Positions 51,555 through 61,121 are shown, counted from the first letter of the stretch. The stretch is 64,000 bases of DNA from Brotonthovivens ammoniilytica (GCF_025566885.1 NZ_JAOQJQ010000003.1:186001-250000), one strand, 5' to 3'. The notes: a model not told the origin generated them from the sequence alone. Numbers and translations: made by a program.

Positions 51555-51607
51555 ACAGGACTGTACAGAACCGCTGATGATTCAGCCATTCTGTAACAGT
51601 CCCTTTT
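51555..51607. terminator. Bidirectional terminator between MFS gene and typA
   Basis: AACAGGACTGTACAGAA pairs with TTCTGTAACAGTCC with a small bulge, around a CGCTGATGATTCAGC loop that itself can pair; flanked by A-rich and T-rich tracts. Confidence 0.8.
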
Positions 51608-51627
51608 GTTATGCGTGTGCAGTTGTT

Positions 51628-53457
51628 TTATTTTTTCATGGATGCACGTTTTCTCATAGTAGGATCCAGGATTTTTTTACGAATGCGCAGACTTTCTGGG
51701 GTTACCTCCAGCAGCTCGTCTGTATCAATGAAGTCCAGTGCCTGTTCCAGACTTAAAATTCTTGGAGGTGTCAGTGTCAGAGCCTCATCTGCACTTGAGG
51801 AGCGGGTATTGGTTAAATGTTTTTTCTTGCAGACATTTAATTCAATATCTTCTGCCCGGGAACATTGTCCAATAACCATACCGGAGTAAACCCGCTCTCC
51901 GGCTCCAATAAACAGGGCGCCTCTTTCCTGTGCGGAAAACAGGCCATAGGTAACGGATTCTCCCGATTCAAAGGCAATCAGGGAACCAAGCTTACGGTAC
52001 TGGATTTCGCCGCGGCAGGGCTCATAGCCTTCAAAAATCGTATTGATAATACCGTTTCCTTTTGTGTCTGTTAGAAATTCTCCACGGTAGCCGATGAGAC
52101 CCCGGGAGGGAATTTTAAATTCCAGGCGGGTATATCCGCCGCTGATGCTGCCCATATTCTGCAGCTCGCCTTTTCTCTGACTGAGCTTTTCAATAACAAC
52201 ACCGGTGAATTCATCCGGGACATCTACATAGGCAGTTTCCATGGGCTCCAGTTTTTTGCCGTTTTCATTTGTATGATACAGTACTTCTGCTTTGCTTACG
52301 GCAAATTCATATCCTTCCCGGCGCATATTTTCAATGAGAACAGAAAGATGCAGTTCCCCGCGGCCGGATACTTTATAGCTGTCGGCATTTTCAGTTTCTT
52401 CTACTCTGAGGCTGACGTCAGTGTTTAATTCTTTAAGAAGTCTGTCCCGGATATGACGGGAAGTAACGAATTTTCCCTCTTGACCGGCAAGCGGGCTATC
52501 GTTTACAATGAAGTTCATAGAAATCGTCGGCTCAGAAATCTTCTGAAAGGGAATCGCCTCCGGATTTTCCGGAGCACAGATGGTATCACCGATATGGATA
52601 TCAGCGATTCCGGAAATTGCCACAATGGAACCGATCTTTGCTTCTTTTACATCTACTTTATTTAATCCATCAAATTCATACAATTTATTAATACGGACTT
52701 TTTTCTGTTTCTCAGGCTCATGTGCATTGACAACAATTGCATCCTGATTGATTTTCAGACATCCGTTATCCACTTTTCCAACACCAATACGTCCTACATA
52801 TTCATTATAATCAATGGTGCTGATCAGTACCTGAGTATTTGCATCCGGATCTCCGGTAGGAGCCGGGATATAATCAATGATAGTTTCAAACAGCGCAACC
52901 ATATCTTTTTTCTCATCATTAAGGTCACGTACAGCGTATCCGTTTTTCGCAGATGCATAGATAAACGGACAGTCAAGCTGTTCATCTGAAGCGTCAAGAT
53001 CCATAAACAGTTCCAGCACTTCGTCAATTACATCATCAGGTCTTGCTTCCGGCCGGTCAATTTTATTGATACATACAATAACCGGAAGATTCAGGTCCAG
53101 CGCTTTCATCAGCACGAATTTTGTCTGAGGCATAGCGCCTTCAAAAGCATCTACCACAAGGACAACTCCGTCCACCATCTTTAAGACACGTTCTACTTCT
53201 CCGCCGAAATCAGCATGTCCTGGTGTATCTATAATGTTAATTTTGGTATCCTTATAGATAACAGCAGTATTTTTGGACAGGATGGTAATTCCTCTTTCAC
53301 GTTCAATATCGTTGGAGTCCATAACGCGCTCCTGTATATCCTGATTGGCACGGAAAACGCCGGATTGCTTTAAAAGTTCATCCACCAGTGTCGTTTTACC
53401 GTGATCTACATGGGCGATTATGGCAATGTTGCGGATATCTTCTCTTTTCATTTTCAT
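51628..53457 (-). CDS. typA: Ribosome-associated GTPase TypA/BipA
   Basis: 609 residues from ATG 53457; the longer frame lacks a binding site. A translational GTPase: AHVDHGKTTL (G1), RGITI (G2), DTPGHADFGGEVERVL (G3), NKIDRPEA (G4) and SAKNG (G5), then the BipA-specific C-terminal domain with YRGEFLTDTKGNG. It aids ribosome assembly and stress adaptation. Transcribed alone. Confidence 0.97.
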   Translation of the reverse strand: MKMKREDIRNIAIIAHVDHGKTTLVDELLKQSGVFRANQDIQERVMDSNDIERERGITILSKNTAVIYKDTKINIIDTPGHADFGGEVERVLKMVDGVVLVVDAFEGAMPQTKFVLMKALDLNLPVIVCINKIDRPEARPDDVIDEVLELFMDLDASDEQLDCPFIYASAKNGYAVRDLNDEKKDMVALFETIIDYIPAPTGDPDANTQVLISTIDYNEYVGRIGVGKVDNGCLKINQDAIVVNAHEPEKQKKVRINKLYEFDGLNKVDVKEAKIGSIVAISGIADIHIGDTICAPENPEAIPFQKISEPTISMNFIVNDSPLAGQEGKFVTSRHIRDRLLKELNTDVSLRVEETENADSYKVSGRGELHLSVLIENMRREGYEFAVSKAEVLYHTNENGKKLEPMETAYVDVPDEFTGVVIEKLSQRKGELQNMGSISGGYTRLEFKIPSRGLIGYRGEFLTDTKGNGIINTIFEGYEPCRGEIQYRKLGSLIAFESGESVTYGLFSAQERGALFIGAGERVYSGMVIGQCSRAEDIELNVCKKKHLTNTRSSSADEALTLTPPRILSLEQALDFIDTDELLEVTPESLRIRKKILDPTMRKRASMKK

Positions 53458-53576
53458 GATGAAAACCTTCTTTCTATCAGATATAAATATATTATGTTTT
53501 ATCTTCAGACAGTAAAAACCCGCCTGGGACAGGTCTTTTGTCTGCATTTAATAAGAAATAAATGCTCAGCCGGTTT

Positions 53577-53605
53577 ATTCTAGCACGGGCTTAAGATAAA
53601 GTAAA
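53577..53605 (-). promoter_or_regulatory. Probable typA promoter; intergenic region to ssb
   Basis: On the minus strand TTTACT (53605-53600), 17 bp, TAGAAT (53582-53577). The rest of the 395-bp space (53458-53852) between typA and the ssb-like gene is AT-rich with no gene and no convincing promoter for ssb. Confidence 0.5.
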
Positions 53606-53852
53606 GAGGGTGAGAAAAATAGGCGTGAATGTAATTTGCTGTGGAAAAAAGCACAGAGATGACAGACTATCGTTTATACTGTCACTTTGTGTCAACATTT
53701 AATTTTTTGCATTCGACAGATTATGGGAAATTGCGCGCAAAAAATGTGGTAAATTTGTTCAGGTCGACGGGTTCTAAATCTGCAGAATGAGAATAGTATT
53801 TTAAGAAACAATATGAATGAAAACGTACATGTGAAGAAGGGAGAATTACATA

Positions 53853-54485
53853 ATGACAGATAAAATGTTCGAAAATAATCAGGTATCTATGATTGGTGAG
53901 GTAGTTTCGGAGTTTCAGTTCAGCCATGAGGTGCTGGGAGAAGGCTTCTATATGGTTGAGGTATCTGTAAACAGACTCAGTAACTACGCAGACTATATTC
54001 CGCTTATGGTGTCAGAACGTCTGGTGGACACTCAGCAGGATTATACCGGCCAGCTGATTCATATTAATGGCCAGTTCCGTTCTTATAACCGCCATGAGGA
54101 AAAGAAAAACCGCCTGGTGCTTTCTGTATTTGTCCGTGAATGGGAATTTGTAGATGAACTGGAAGAAAATGAAAAAACCAACCAGATTTTTCTGGATGGC
54201 TATGTCTGCAAAGATCCGGTATACAGAAAAACACCTTTGGGAAGAGAGATCGCAGATCTTTTAATTGCGGTAAACCGGTCTTATGGAAAGTCTGATTATA
54301 TTCCATGCATTTGCTGGGGAAGAAATGCACGGTTTGCTTCCGGATTTGAAGTGGGCAGCCATATTCAGGTGCTGGGAAGGATTCAGAGCAGGGAATATGT
54401 AAAGCGGATTAATGACGATGAAACGGAACACCGCATTGCTTATGAAGTATCTGTCAGCAAAGTAGATTTTCTTGAAGACATGTAG
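53853..54485 (+). CDS. Tandem OB-fold single-stranded DNA-binding protein
   Basis: 210 residues. Two OB-fold halves are visible: about 8-98 (VSMIGEVVSEFQFSHEVLGEGFY...) and about 111-208 (IFLDGYVCKDPVYRKTPLGRE...IQVLGRIQSREY). The second is the more SSB/PriB-like (DYIPCICWGRNA). The acidic SSB C-terminal tip is absent, only FLEDM remains. It is probably an accessory SSB-like protein rather than the main replicative SSB. Confidence 0.75.
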   Translation: MTDKMFENNQVSMIGEVVSEFQFSHEVLGEGFYMVEVSVNRLSNYADYIPLMVSERLVDTQQDYTGQLIHINGQFRSYNRHEEKKNRLVLSVFVREWEFVDELEENEKTNQIFLDGYVCKDPVYRKTPLGREIADLLIAVNRSYGKSDYIPCICWGRNARFASGFEVGSHIQVLGRIQSREYVKRINDDETEHRIAYEVSVSKVDFLEDM

Positions 54486-54623
54486 TATAACAGCAAATAG
54501 ATTTTAATGGTAAATCTTGCATTTTTACATAGAGTGTGTTATTTTGAAAACCTGATAACTCATTGATATTCATAAAAACAAAATCATTTAAGTGATGAAA
54601 ATCGCTGAATGAAGGAGGGTTTC

Positions 54624-55112
54624 ATGGAAAAAGGGAAAGTGCAGGCGTATTATGGCTATGGCAGGGGAAAGACAACTGCGGCATTGGGATATGCCATACA
54701 TGAGGCAAGTAAAGGCGGGAACAGTTTCATTATTCAGTTCCTGAAGGGAAAGGATGATGATGAGATTTCATTTATCCGCAGACTTGAGCCGGAAATCAAG
54801 CTTTTCAGGTTCCAGAAATCAGCAGATCTGTATGATAATCTTTCCACAGAAGAACAGTTCGAAGAAAAGATGAATATGAAAAATGGTGTGAATTATGCAA
54901 GAAAAGTGCTTGCAACCGGAGAATGCAGTATGCTGATTCTGGACGAAGTACTTGGATTAATAGATAAAAAGGTAATTACAGTTGAGGAATTAATTGCGTT
55001 GATTCAGGTAAAATCAGAGGAGACAACTGTGATTTTAACGGGGAGAGTGCTGAATGACGCATTAATACCGTATTTAGATGAAATTTATCGGATTCAGACT
55101 GAAAAAGACTGA
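54624..55112 (+). CDS. CobO/BtuR-type ATP:corrinoid adenosyltransferase-like protein
   Basis: 162 residues from ATG 54624 behind AAGGAGGG. GYGRGKTTAALGYA (about 9-22) is the P-loop and MLILDEVLGLID (about 96-107) the Walker B of the CobA/CobO/BtuR family, which adenosylates cob(I)alamin. QFLKG and TGR motifs are present. It is somewhat shorter than typical CobO (about 170-200) and stands apart from other cobalamin genes, so a related ATPase role remains possible. Confidence 0.78.
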   Translation: MEKGKVQAYYGYGRGKTTAALGYAIHEASKGGNSFIIQFLKGKDDDEISFIRRLEPEIKLFRFQKSADLYDNLSTEEQFEEKMNMKNGVNYARKVLATGECSMLILDEVLGLIDKKVITVEELIALIQVKSEETTVILTGRVLNDALIPYLDEIYRIQTEKD

Positions 55113-55135
55113 TCAGAAGTAACCGTGGATGAAGG

Positions 55136-55164
55136 TTGACATTTAGGCACAAGGGTGATATATT
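55136..55164 (+). promoter_or_regulatory. Promoter of the lysine-riboswitch transcript
   Basis: TTGACA (55136-55141), 17 bp, TATATT (55159-55164); the start point would be about 30 bases before the aptamer. Confidence 0.75.
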
Positions 55165-55198
55165 TACCTTGTATTGACAAATAAAAACAAAATAAGAA

Positions 55199-55362
55199 AA
55201 GATAGAGGTTGCGTGATTCATCAGTAATCTGCCGGATGTGGCAGGCACAGAGGATGGCAGATGAAAGGGAAGAACGCCGAAAAGAAACATTTTCTGCAGA
55301 TGTTTTTTTGGGCACAGGGCAAACAGGTCTGTGACTGTCATCAAAAGATGGGGAGCTATCGC
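55199..55362 (+). promoter_or_regulatory. Lysine riboswitch (L box)
   Basis: Shows the conserved L-box blocks in order: AGATAGAGGTTGC, CAGTAA, AAAGGGAAGAACGCCGAA, TTTGGGCA, CTGTGACTGTCATC and GATGGGGAGCTATC, the last pairing with the first. It senses lysine and controls the terminator at 55401, in front of dapA-dapB. Confidence 0.93.
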
Positions 55363-55400
55363 TGAATGTTTTTCAAATGTTTATCATAAGAAACAAACAG

Positions 55401-55430
55401 AGACCGGCTCATGCAGTCCGGTCTTATTTT
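55401..55430 (+). terminator. Expression-platform terminator of the lysine riboswitch
   Basis: AGACCGG (55401-55407) pairs with CCGGTCT (55418-55424), followed by TATTTT. Immediately afterwards repeat copy D begins. Confidence 0.8.
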
Positions 55431-55431
55431 A

Positions 55432-55589
55432 CTCTATAGGAAATACCGTGTTGTGATAAATCTGAAAAGTGCCGATTCCTATAGGGCAAAAAAACGCTCC
55501 GCTGTGGATCGCACTGCGGCGGAATGGAATTATGTTGCTCACGCAACCCGCCGCAGGCGGAGAATCCTGCTGCGGCAGGATTCTTTTTA
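55432..55589. repeat. Dispersed hairpin repeat, copy D, in the dapA leader
   Basis: The longest copy: CTATAGGAAATACCGTG with inverted CCTATAG, the AAAACGCTCCGCTGTGG...GCACTGCGGCGGAATGG core, AACCCGCCGCAGGCGGAG, then AGAATCCTGC-TGCG-GCAGGATTCT followed by TTTTAT (55561-55589). That last hairpin is by itself a good intrinsic terminator, only 28 bases before the dapA ATG and downstream of the riboswitch. Confidence 0.88.
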
Positions 55590-55616
55590 TAAGAATAATT
55601 ACAGGAGGATTATATT

Positions 55617-56501
55617 ATGGCAATATTCAAAGGCGCTGGTGTGGCAATTGTTACACCTATGAAAGACAATTATGATGTGAACTATGAGCAGCTAGAAGAA
55701 AATATCAATTACCAGATTGATAACGGAACAGACTGTATTATCATTACAGGTACTACAGGGGAAAGCTCCACACTGACGGAAAAGGAGCACCTAGAAGCCA
55801 TCAAAGCTGCTGTAGAATTTACAAAACACAGAATCCCGGTAGTTGCAGGTACAGGGTCTAACTGTACAAGAACAGCTGTTGAACTTTCAAAAGAGGCCGA
55901 TTCCTATGGGGTGGACGGCGTACTTGTTGTAACGCCATACTATAATAAAGCCACACAGGCAGGGTTAATCAGCCATTATTCACAGATAGCAGGCGAAATC
56001 AAAGCTCCTGTAATTATGTATAATGTGCCAAGCAGAACAGGATGCAATCTGATGCCGGAGACTGTTGCCCATCTGGTAAAAAATGTAGATAATATTGTAG
56101 GAATTAAAGACGCCACCGGAAATCTTTCACAGGCTGCCCATATGATGAATCTCTGCGACGGTAATCTGGAATTATATTCCGGAAATGACGATCAGGTTCT
56201 GCCTCTGCTTTCTATTGGCGGTCTTGGAGTTATTTCCGTATTGTCCAACATTGCCCCGAAACAGACCCATGATCTGGTTATGGAATATCTGGAGGGAGAC
56301 CGCAAAAAGGCAATGAAAATCCAGCTGGATGCGATTCCTCTGATCAATGCTTTATTCTGTGAGGTGAATCCGATTCCTGTAAAAGCAGCTATGAATATGC
56401 TTGGCATGGGAGCAGGTCCTCTTCGGGCTCCCCTGTCAGAAATGATAGATGCAAACAAAGAAAAGCTGCTGGCAGAAATGAAAAAATTCGGATTATGCTG
56501 A
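55617..56501 (+). CDS. dapA: 4-hydroxy-tetrahydrodipicolinate synthase
   Basis: 294 residues, ACAGGAGG before ATG. Condenses pyruvate with aspartate semialdehyde, the first step to lysine and diaminopimelate. TGTTGESSTLTEKEH, MYNVPSRTGCN (Tyr of the catalytic triad) and GIKDATGNLSQ (Schiff-base Lys) are intact. Controlled by the lysine riboswitch, with a repeat between riboswitch and gene. dapB follows after 29 bases. Confidence 0.98.
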   Translation: MAIFKGAGVAIVTPMKDNYDVNYEQLEENINYQIDNGTDCIIITGTTGESSTLTEKEHLEAIKAAVEFTKHRIPVVAGTGSNCTRTAVELSKEADSYGVDGVLVVTPYYNKATQAGLISHYSQIAGEIKAPVIMYNVPSRTGCNLMPETVAHLVKNVDNIVGIKDATGNLSQAAHMMNLCDGNLELYSGNDDQVLPLLSIGGLGVISVLSNIAPKQTHDLVMEYLEGDRKKAMKIQLDAIPLINALFCEVNPIPVKAAMNMLGMGAGPLRAPLSEMIDANKEKLLAEMKKFGLC

Positions 56502-56530
56502 TACCTTCGGGATTTTAGAAAGGATACGTT

Positions 56531-57289
56531 ATGACAAAAATTATTATGTGCGGCTGCAATGGCCATATGGGGCAGGTAATTACGGGAATCTGTAAAGCTG
56601 ACCCGGATACTGAGATTGTTGCCGGCATTGATGTATATGATGGTATTAAAAATGATTATCCTGTATTTGCAAAAGCGTCAGACTGCCATGTGGATGCGGA
56701 TGTGATTATTGATTTTTCAAATGTAAGTGTAGTGGATGATCTTCTTGATTTCAGTGTTGAAAGACAGATTCCCGTTGTACTTTGTACAACCGGATTATCA
56801 GAAGAACAGCTTGCCCATGTGAAAACGGCCAGTGAGAAAATAGCAGTTTTGAAATCTGCCAATATGTCTCTGGGAATTAATACATTGTTAAAGCTTTTAG
56901 CAGAGGCTGCGAAAGTGTTAGCTCCTGCAGGCTTTGATATGGAAATTGTGGAAAAACATCATAATCAGAAGCTGGATGCTCCAAGCGGTACGGCTCTGGC
57001 ACTGGCTGACTCTATGAATGAAGCCCTGGAGGAGGATTATAATTATAAGTATGATCGAAGCCAGGAGCGTAAGAAACGTGAAAAGTATGAGATTGGGATT
57101 CAGGCTGTCAGAGGAGGAAATATTGTAGGTGAACATGAGGTGATTTTTGCGGGAACCGATGAAGTAATTACCTTTAAACATACTGCAACATCCAAAGCAG
57201 TATTTGGAAAAGGTGCTGTGGAGGCTGCAAAATATCTCGCCGGAAAACCAGCGGGAATGTATGACATGAGTAATGTGATTGAGGCGTAG
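56531..57289 (+). CDS. dapB: 4-hydroxy-tetrahydrodipicolinate reductase
   Basis: 252 residues. Reduces the DapA product with NAD(P)H. GCNGHMGQVI is the nucleotide-binding loop, VEKHHNQKLDAPSGTAL carries catalytic His/Lys, and GEHEVIFAG is C-terminal family sequence. The product is the substrate of DapL encoded at 49091. Ends at a strong terminator. Confidence 0.98.
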   Translation: MTKIIMCGCNGHMGQVITGICKADPDTEIVAGIDVYDGIKNDYPVFAKASDCHVDADVIIDFSNVSVVDDLLDFSVERQIPVVLCTTGLSEEQLAHVKTASEKIAVLKSANMSLGINTLLKLLAEAAKVLAPAGFDMEIVEKHHNQKLDAPSGTALALADSMNEALEEDYNYKYDRSQERKKREKYEIGIQAVRGGNIVGEHEVIFAGTDEVITFKHTATSKAVFGKGAVEAAKYLAGKPAGMYDMSNVIEA

Positions 57290-57298
57290 GCTATCGGT

Positions 57299-57357
57299 CC
57301 GGGGATGTGTGCGGAACAGGGAATCTGTTTTGCGCACATCCCCGGCTTGTTTTTTAT
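57299..57357 (+). terminator. Terminator after dapB
   Basis: CCGGGGATGTGTGCG pairs with CGCACATCCCCGG with a one-base offset, followed by CTTGTTTTTTATT. Confidence 0.92.
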
Positions 57358-57417
57358 TCCGGAGTAGATTAAAATAGGGTTTGGGAGTACTGAAAAATTC
57401 AGAAAGGGGAACTATAT

Positions 57418-59382
57418 ATGAAGGACGCAGATATGAAATACCTTAAGGTATTGGCGAAACAATATCCGAATATAGCATCTGCAGCTACAGAAATTGTAAA
57501 CTTAAAGGCGATCTTAAGTCTGCCAAAAGGGACAGAGCATTTTATAACAGACATCCACGGAGAATATGAACAGTTCAGACATATTCTCAGCAACGGCTCC
57601 GGAGCCATTCAAAGAAAGATTGAAGAGGAGTTTGGCAGCTCGCTGGCAATTCCGGATAAGCGGACCCTGGCAATGCTGATTTATTATCCGGAATGTAAAC
57701 TAGAGCAGATTCAGGAGCAGCTTTTAGACGGTGAGGCTTTGGAAGACTGGTATCGGGTGATTATATTCAGGCTTATCAGAGTATGCAAAACCGCATCATC
57801 TAAATATACCCGGTCAAAAGTGCGGAAATCTCTGCCTAAAGATTTTGCATATATTATAGAAGAACTTATGACCGGCCGGCCGGATGTGGCTGACCAGGAG
57901 GCTTATTATAATGAGATTATAAATTCTGTAATCCGCACTGGCCGGGCCAGTGATCTGATTGTAGATTTCTGCTATCTGATCCGGCGTTTTACAGTAGATC
58001 ATCTCCATGTGCTGGGAGATATATTTGACAGGGGACCGTATCCCCATCTTATTATGGATACACTGATGCAGCATCATTCCATTGATATCCAGTGGGGAAA
58101 CCACGATGTTCTCTGGATGGGGGCAGCTGCGGGGCAGACTGCCTGCATGTGCAATATGCTTCGCATTTCAGCAAAATACGGCAACCTTTCTATCCTGGAG
58201 GATGCATATGGAATCAATATGCTGCCCCTGGCCAGACTGGCTTTGAATCAATACGCAGATGATTCGTGCAGCTGTTTCCATGTGGACACTTCGGATGAAA
58301 ATTATGATAACAGCTATGCGGAACTGGATGAAAAGATGCATAAGGCAATTTCCATTATCCAGTTTAAGCTGGAAGGCCAGCTGATTTTAAAATATCCGGA
58401 GTGGGATATGCAGGAGCGGCTTTTGCTGGACAAAATGGATCTTGAAAAAGGAACGATTATTGTAGAGGGGAAAGAATACAAGTTAAAAGAAACCTGTTTT
58501 CCAACGGTAGATCCAAAGAATCCCTATCAGCTGACAGCAGAAGAAAAGGATGTGGTAGACCGGCTGCGGGCCAGCTTCTTAAATAGCGAACGTCTTCAGA
58601 AGCATACCCGATTTCTCTTTACAAAGGGCAGCTTTTATAAAGTATATAACGGAAATCTGCTGTATCATGGCTGCGTGCCCCTGAATGAGGATGGAAGCTT
58701 TAAAGAGGTGGAAATTTACGGAAAGAAATACAGCGGTAAGGCTTTGTATGATATTTTAGAGCACTATGCCAGAAAAGGATATTATTCCCTGAATCCGGTG
58801 GAAAAAGAAAAAGGCCGGGATATTATGTGGTTTATCTGGAAAAATAAAAATTCTCCGGTATTCGGGAAGGCCAAAATGACCACATTTGAACGGTATTTTA
58901 TTCTGGATAAGAAGACCCACGAAGAACCAAAAAATCCATATTATAAATTGATTGAAAAGGAAGAAGTGGTAAACCGGATTCTTACTGAATTTGGCCTGCC
59001 CTCCGCCGGAGCTCATATAATAAACGGACATGTTCCGGTTGCCGTGAAAAAAGGAGAATCTCCGGTGAAATGCAACGGAAAGCTTCTGATTATTGACGGC
59101 GGTTTTTCCAAAGCTTATCAGAGTAAAACCGGAATTGCCGGCTATACGCTGATTTATAATTCATATGGTCTTGTGCTGGCCGCCCACGAGCCCTTTGAAT
59201 CCATGGAGAAAACCGTGCTCAATGAGACCTGCATCCATTCCCACATTGTAATGGAACAAAATGTGGTGAAGAGGAAAACGGTAGGTGATACGGATACCGG
59301 AAAAGTTCTGAGGGAAAATATCGCAGAGCTTGAGGAGCTTTTAGAAGCATACAGAAGCGGCTGTCTGATTGAGAATGTATAA
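57418..59382 (+). CDS. fbp: Fructose-1,6-bisphosphatase class III
   Basis: 654 residues, the usual size of the Firmicutes class III enzyme. A gluconeogenic phosphatase with a metallophosphatase core: DIHGEYEQF, LGDIFDRGPYPH, GNHDVLWMGAA and INGHVPVAVKKGESP carry the metal ligands. AAAGGGGA precedes ATG 57418. Monocistronic. Confidence 0.97.
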   Translation: MKDADMKYLKVLAKQYPNIASAATEIVNLKAILSLPKGTEHFITDIHGEYEQFRHILSNGSGAIQRKIEEEFGSSLAIPDKRTLAMLIYYPECKLEQIQEQLLDGEALEDWYRVIIFRLIRVCKTASSKYTRSKVRKSLPKDFAYIIEELMTGRPDVADQEAYYNEIINSVIRTGRASDLIVDFCYLIRRFTVDHLHVLGDIFDRGPYPHLIMDTLMQHHSIDIQWGNHDVLWMGAAAGQTACMCNMLRISAKYGNLSILEDAYGINMLPLARLALNQYADDSCSCFHVDTSDENYDNSYAELDEKMHKAISIIQFKLEGQLILKYPEWDMQERLLLDKMDLEKGTIIVEGKEYKLKETCFPTVDPKNPYQLTAEEKDVVDRLRASFLNSERLQKHTRFLFTKGSFYKVYNGNLLYHGCVPLNEDGSFKEVEIYGKKYSGKALYDILEHYARKGYYSLNPVEKEKGRDIMWFIWKNKNSPVFGKAKMTTFERYFILDKKTHEEPKNPYYKLIEKEEVVNRILTEFGLPSAGAHIINGHVPVAVKKGESPVKCNGKLLIIDGGFSKAYQSKTGIAGYTLIYNSYGLVLAAHEPFESMEKTVLNETCIHSHIVMEQNVVKRKTVGDTDTGKVLRENIAELEELLEAYRSGCLIENV

Positions 59383-59388
59383 ATATTC

Positions 59389-59740
59389 TTAAGCCAGCAA
59401 TACGTGTAAGGCAAATATAGCAGGACGAAAGAGGTAAACTTTGTTTATAGAAAAATCAGGAGATGATCCTCCTATTTGTGGATATTCTCCTGATTTTTGA
59501 TGTACTTTTATAAACAACTTATAACCCATACTGAGTAAAAGAATCTCCAGTTTTACTTTTTTGTTTCTGCTCTCGTAAATACGTATATCCTTCTTCGTTA
59601 TCGTATCCAGAGTCTGTAGCGATACGGGGATACACAAAACCCAGTTTTGTCCCATCAATAAAAACCGTTTCCTTTGATAATTCTCTATTGAAGAGGTTAA
59701 AGACATAAAGGAGCATTCTTTTCTCAAAGTTTTCATCCAC
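59389..59740 (-). pseudogene. Degraded IS1182-type transposase remnant
   Basis: Two minus-strand frames carry pieces of one transposase. One reads SKETVFIDGTKLG and jumps straight to PRIATDSGYDNEEGYTYL, so the catalytic middle is deleted; the other continues with RIYESRNKKVKL and GYKLFIKV. The DGTKL and DSGYDxEExYxYL motifs are those of IS1182-family DDE transposases. No terminal repeats were found. It abuts the 3' end of the ECF transporter gene. Confidence 0.75.
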
Positions 59741-61121
59741 TCAGTTCCCAGCGAAAATCACAGCAGGCTTGAATCAGCTCTTCGTCATGGGTGATTACCA
59801 ATATGGTTTTCCCTTCGGCCGCGGCCTCCGCCAGTGAGGAGGCAATTTTCCGCATGTTTCCGCCATCCAGCCCCGATGTCGGTTCGTCGAGCAACAAAAG
59901 TTCTCTGCCGGATAAAAGCCCACAGGCAATGGAAAGGCGCTGTTTCTGCCCGCCGGACAGAATTACTGGGTGTGCGTCTTTGTAAGGGTAAAGGCCAAAT
60001 TTCTTCAGCAAATTTCTGGCTTTCTCCAAACGTTCCTCTGTTCTTGGAACTCCTAAAAGAAGTTCTTCCGTTACGCTGTTTGTAAAGAAGTGCGTGCCTG
60101 TGTCGTTGGAGCTGTACCAGCAGCTTTTCCGCCGCTGCGTCGGCCCGATTTTCAGACCATGAAGAAAAATACTGCCCTTGGACGGGCGTTCCAAGCCGGC
60201 GACAATTTTTGCCAATGTTGTTTTTCCTGCCCCATTGCATCCGGTGATGGCGATGATTTGCCCTGCCCAGGCCGCAAGGTTTAAATTCTCCCAAATCGTA
60301 TGCTTCCCTCGTTTGCAGCAAAGGCCCTGTAGGGAAAGAATAGGTGTACCTATGCCGGTAGGTGAGGAAAGCCTTGAAGACCTATACTGACGCACAGCGC
60401 GAAGCTCCAGACGCTCCAGGCTTTCAGAGGAAAGCTTTCGCATTTGTTCGGGTGTGCACTCCCACTGGATGGCCCCATCCCGGATATATACAAACCGATC
60501 TGCTAAATCCATCAGCCAGAAAAGCCTGTGTTCCGCAATCAACAGTGTGCTGCCTTCCTGATGTAAGCTTTGAAGGGTTTCACGCAGTTCCTCAACGCCT
60601 TGCCCGTCCAGATTGGCAGTAGGTTCGTCGCAGACATAAACGGGAGGATTCATGGCGTAAACAGAGGCCACGGCTGTGCGTTGCTTTTCTCCACTGGAAA
60701 GCACATCGAGGGAACGGCTGCGCAATTGCTCCAAATGAAACCGCCGAATAGCCGTATTTGTTCGCAGGACAATTTTTTCATGAGGAAAGCCGTAATTTTC
60801 ACAGCCGAAAGCAACTTCTCCCAGCATTTCAGAAGAGAAAAACTGGCTTCCCGGATCCTGGAACACACTGCCTACCGTTTTTCCCCGCTTCCAAAGGGGT
60901 TCCCCGCTTCGGTCCTTTCCATCAATTTGAATACAGCCGGAAAACCGACCTGTATAAAAAGTGGGAGCTAAGCCATTCACCAGACGGATTAAAGTGGTTT
61001 TTCCATTCCCTGAGGGACCGGTCAATACCACGCATTCGCCTTCTCGGACATGCAGGCAAATATCTGCGACACCCGCATCGGAATCAGTGTATTGAAAGTT
61101 CACATGTTCAAACCGGATCAT
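59733..61121 (-). CDS. ECF transporter ATPase with two fused ABC domains
   Basis: 462 residues from ATG 61121 behind AGGAGG, overlapping the ecfT stop (ATGA). Two complete ATPase domains: GPSGNGKTT/LSSGEKQR/VCDEPTANLD and GCNGAGKTT/LSGGQKQR/LLDEPTSGLDG. It energises uptake through an energy-coupling-factor transporter together with EcfT and the S component upstream. The last residues run into the IS remnant, which may have replaced the original 3' flank. Confidence 0.92.
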   Translation of the reverse strand: MIRFEHVNFQYTDSDAGVADICLHVREGECVVLTGPSGNGKTTLIRLVNGLAPTFYTGRFSGCIQIDGKDRSGEPLWKRGKTVGSVFQDPGSQFFSSEMLGEVAFGCENYGFPHEKIVLRTNTAIRRFHLEQLRSRSLDVLSSGEKQRTAVASVYAMNPPVYVCDEPTANLDGQGVEELRETLQSLHQEGSTLLIAEHRLFWLMDLADRFVYIRDGAIQWECTPEQMRKLSSESLERLELRAVRQYRSSRLSSPTGIGTPILSLQGLCCKRGKHTIWENLNLAAWAGQIIAITGCNGAGKTTLAKIVAGLERPSKGSIFLHGLKIGPTQRRKSCWYSSNDTGTHFFTNSVTEELLLGVPRTEERLEKARNLLKKFGLYPYKDAHPVILSGGQKQRLSIACGLLSGRELLLLDEPTSGLDGGNMRKIASSLAEAAAEGKTILVITHDEELIQACCDFRWELSG

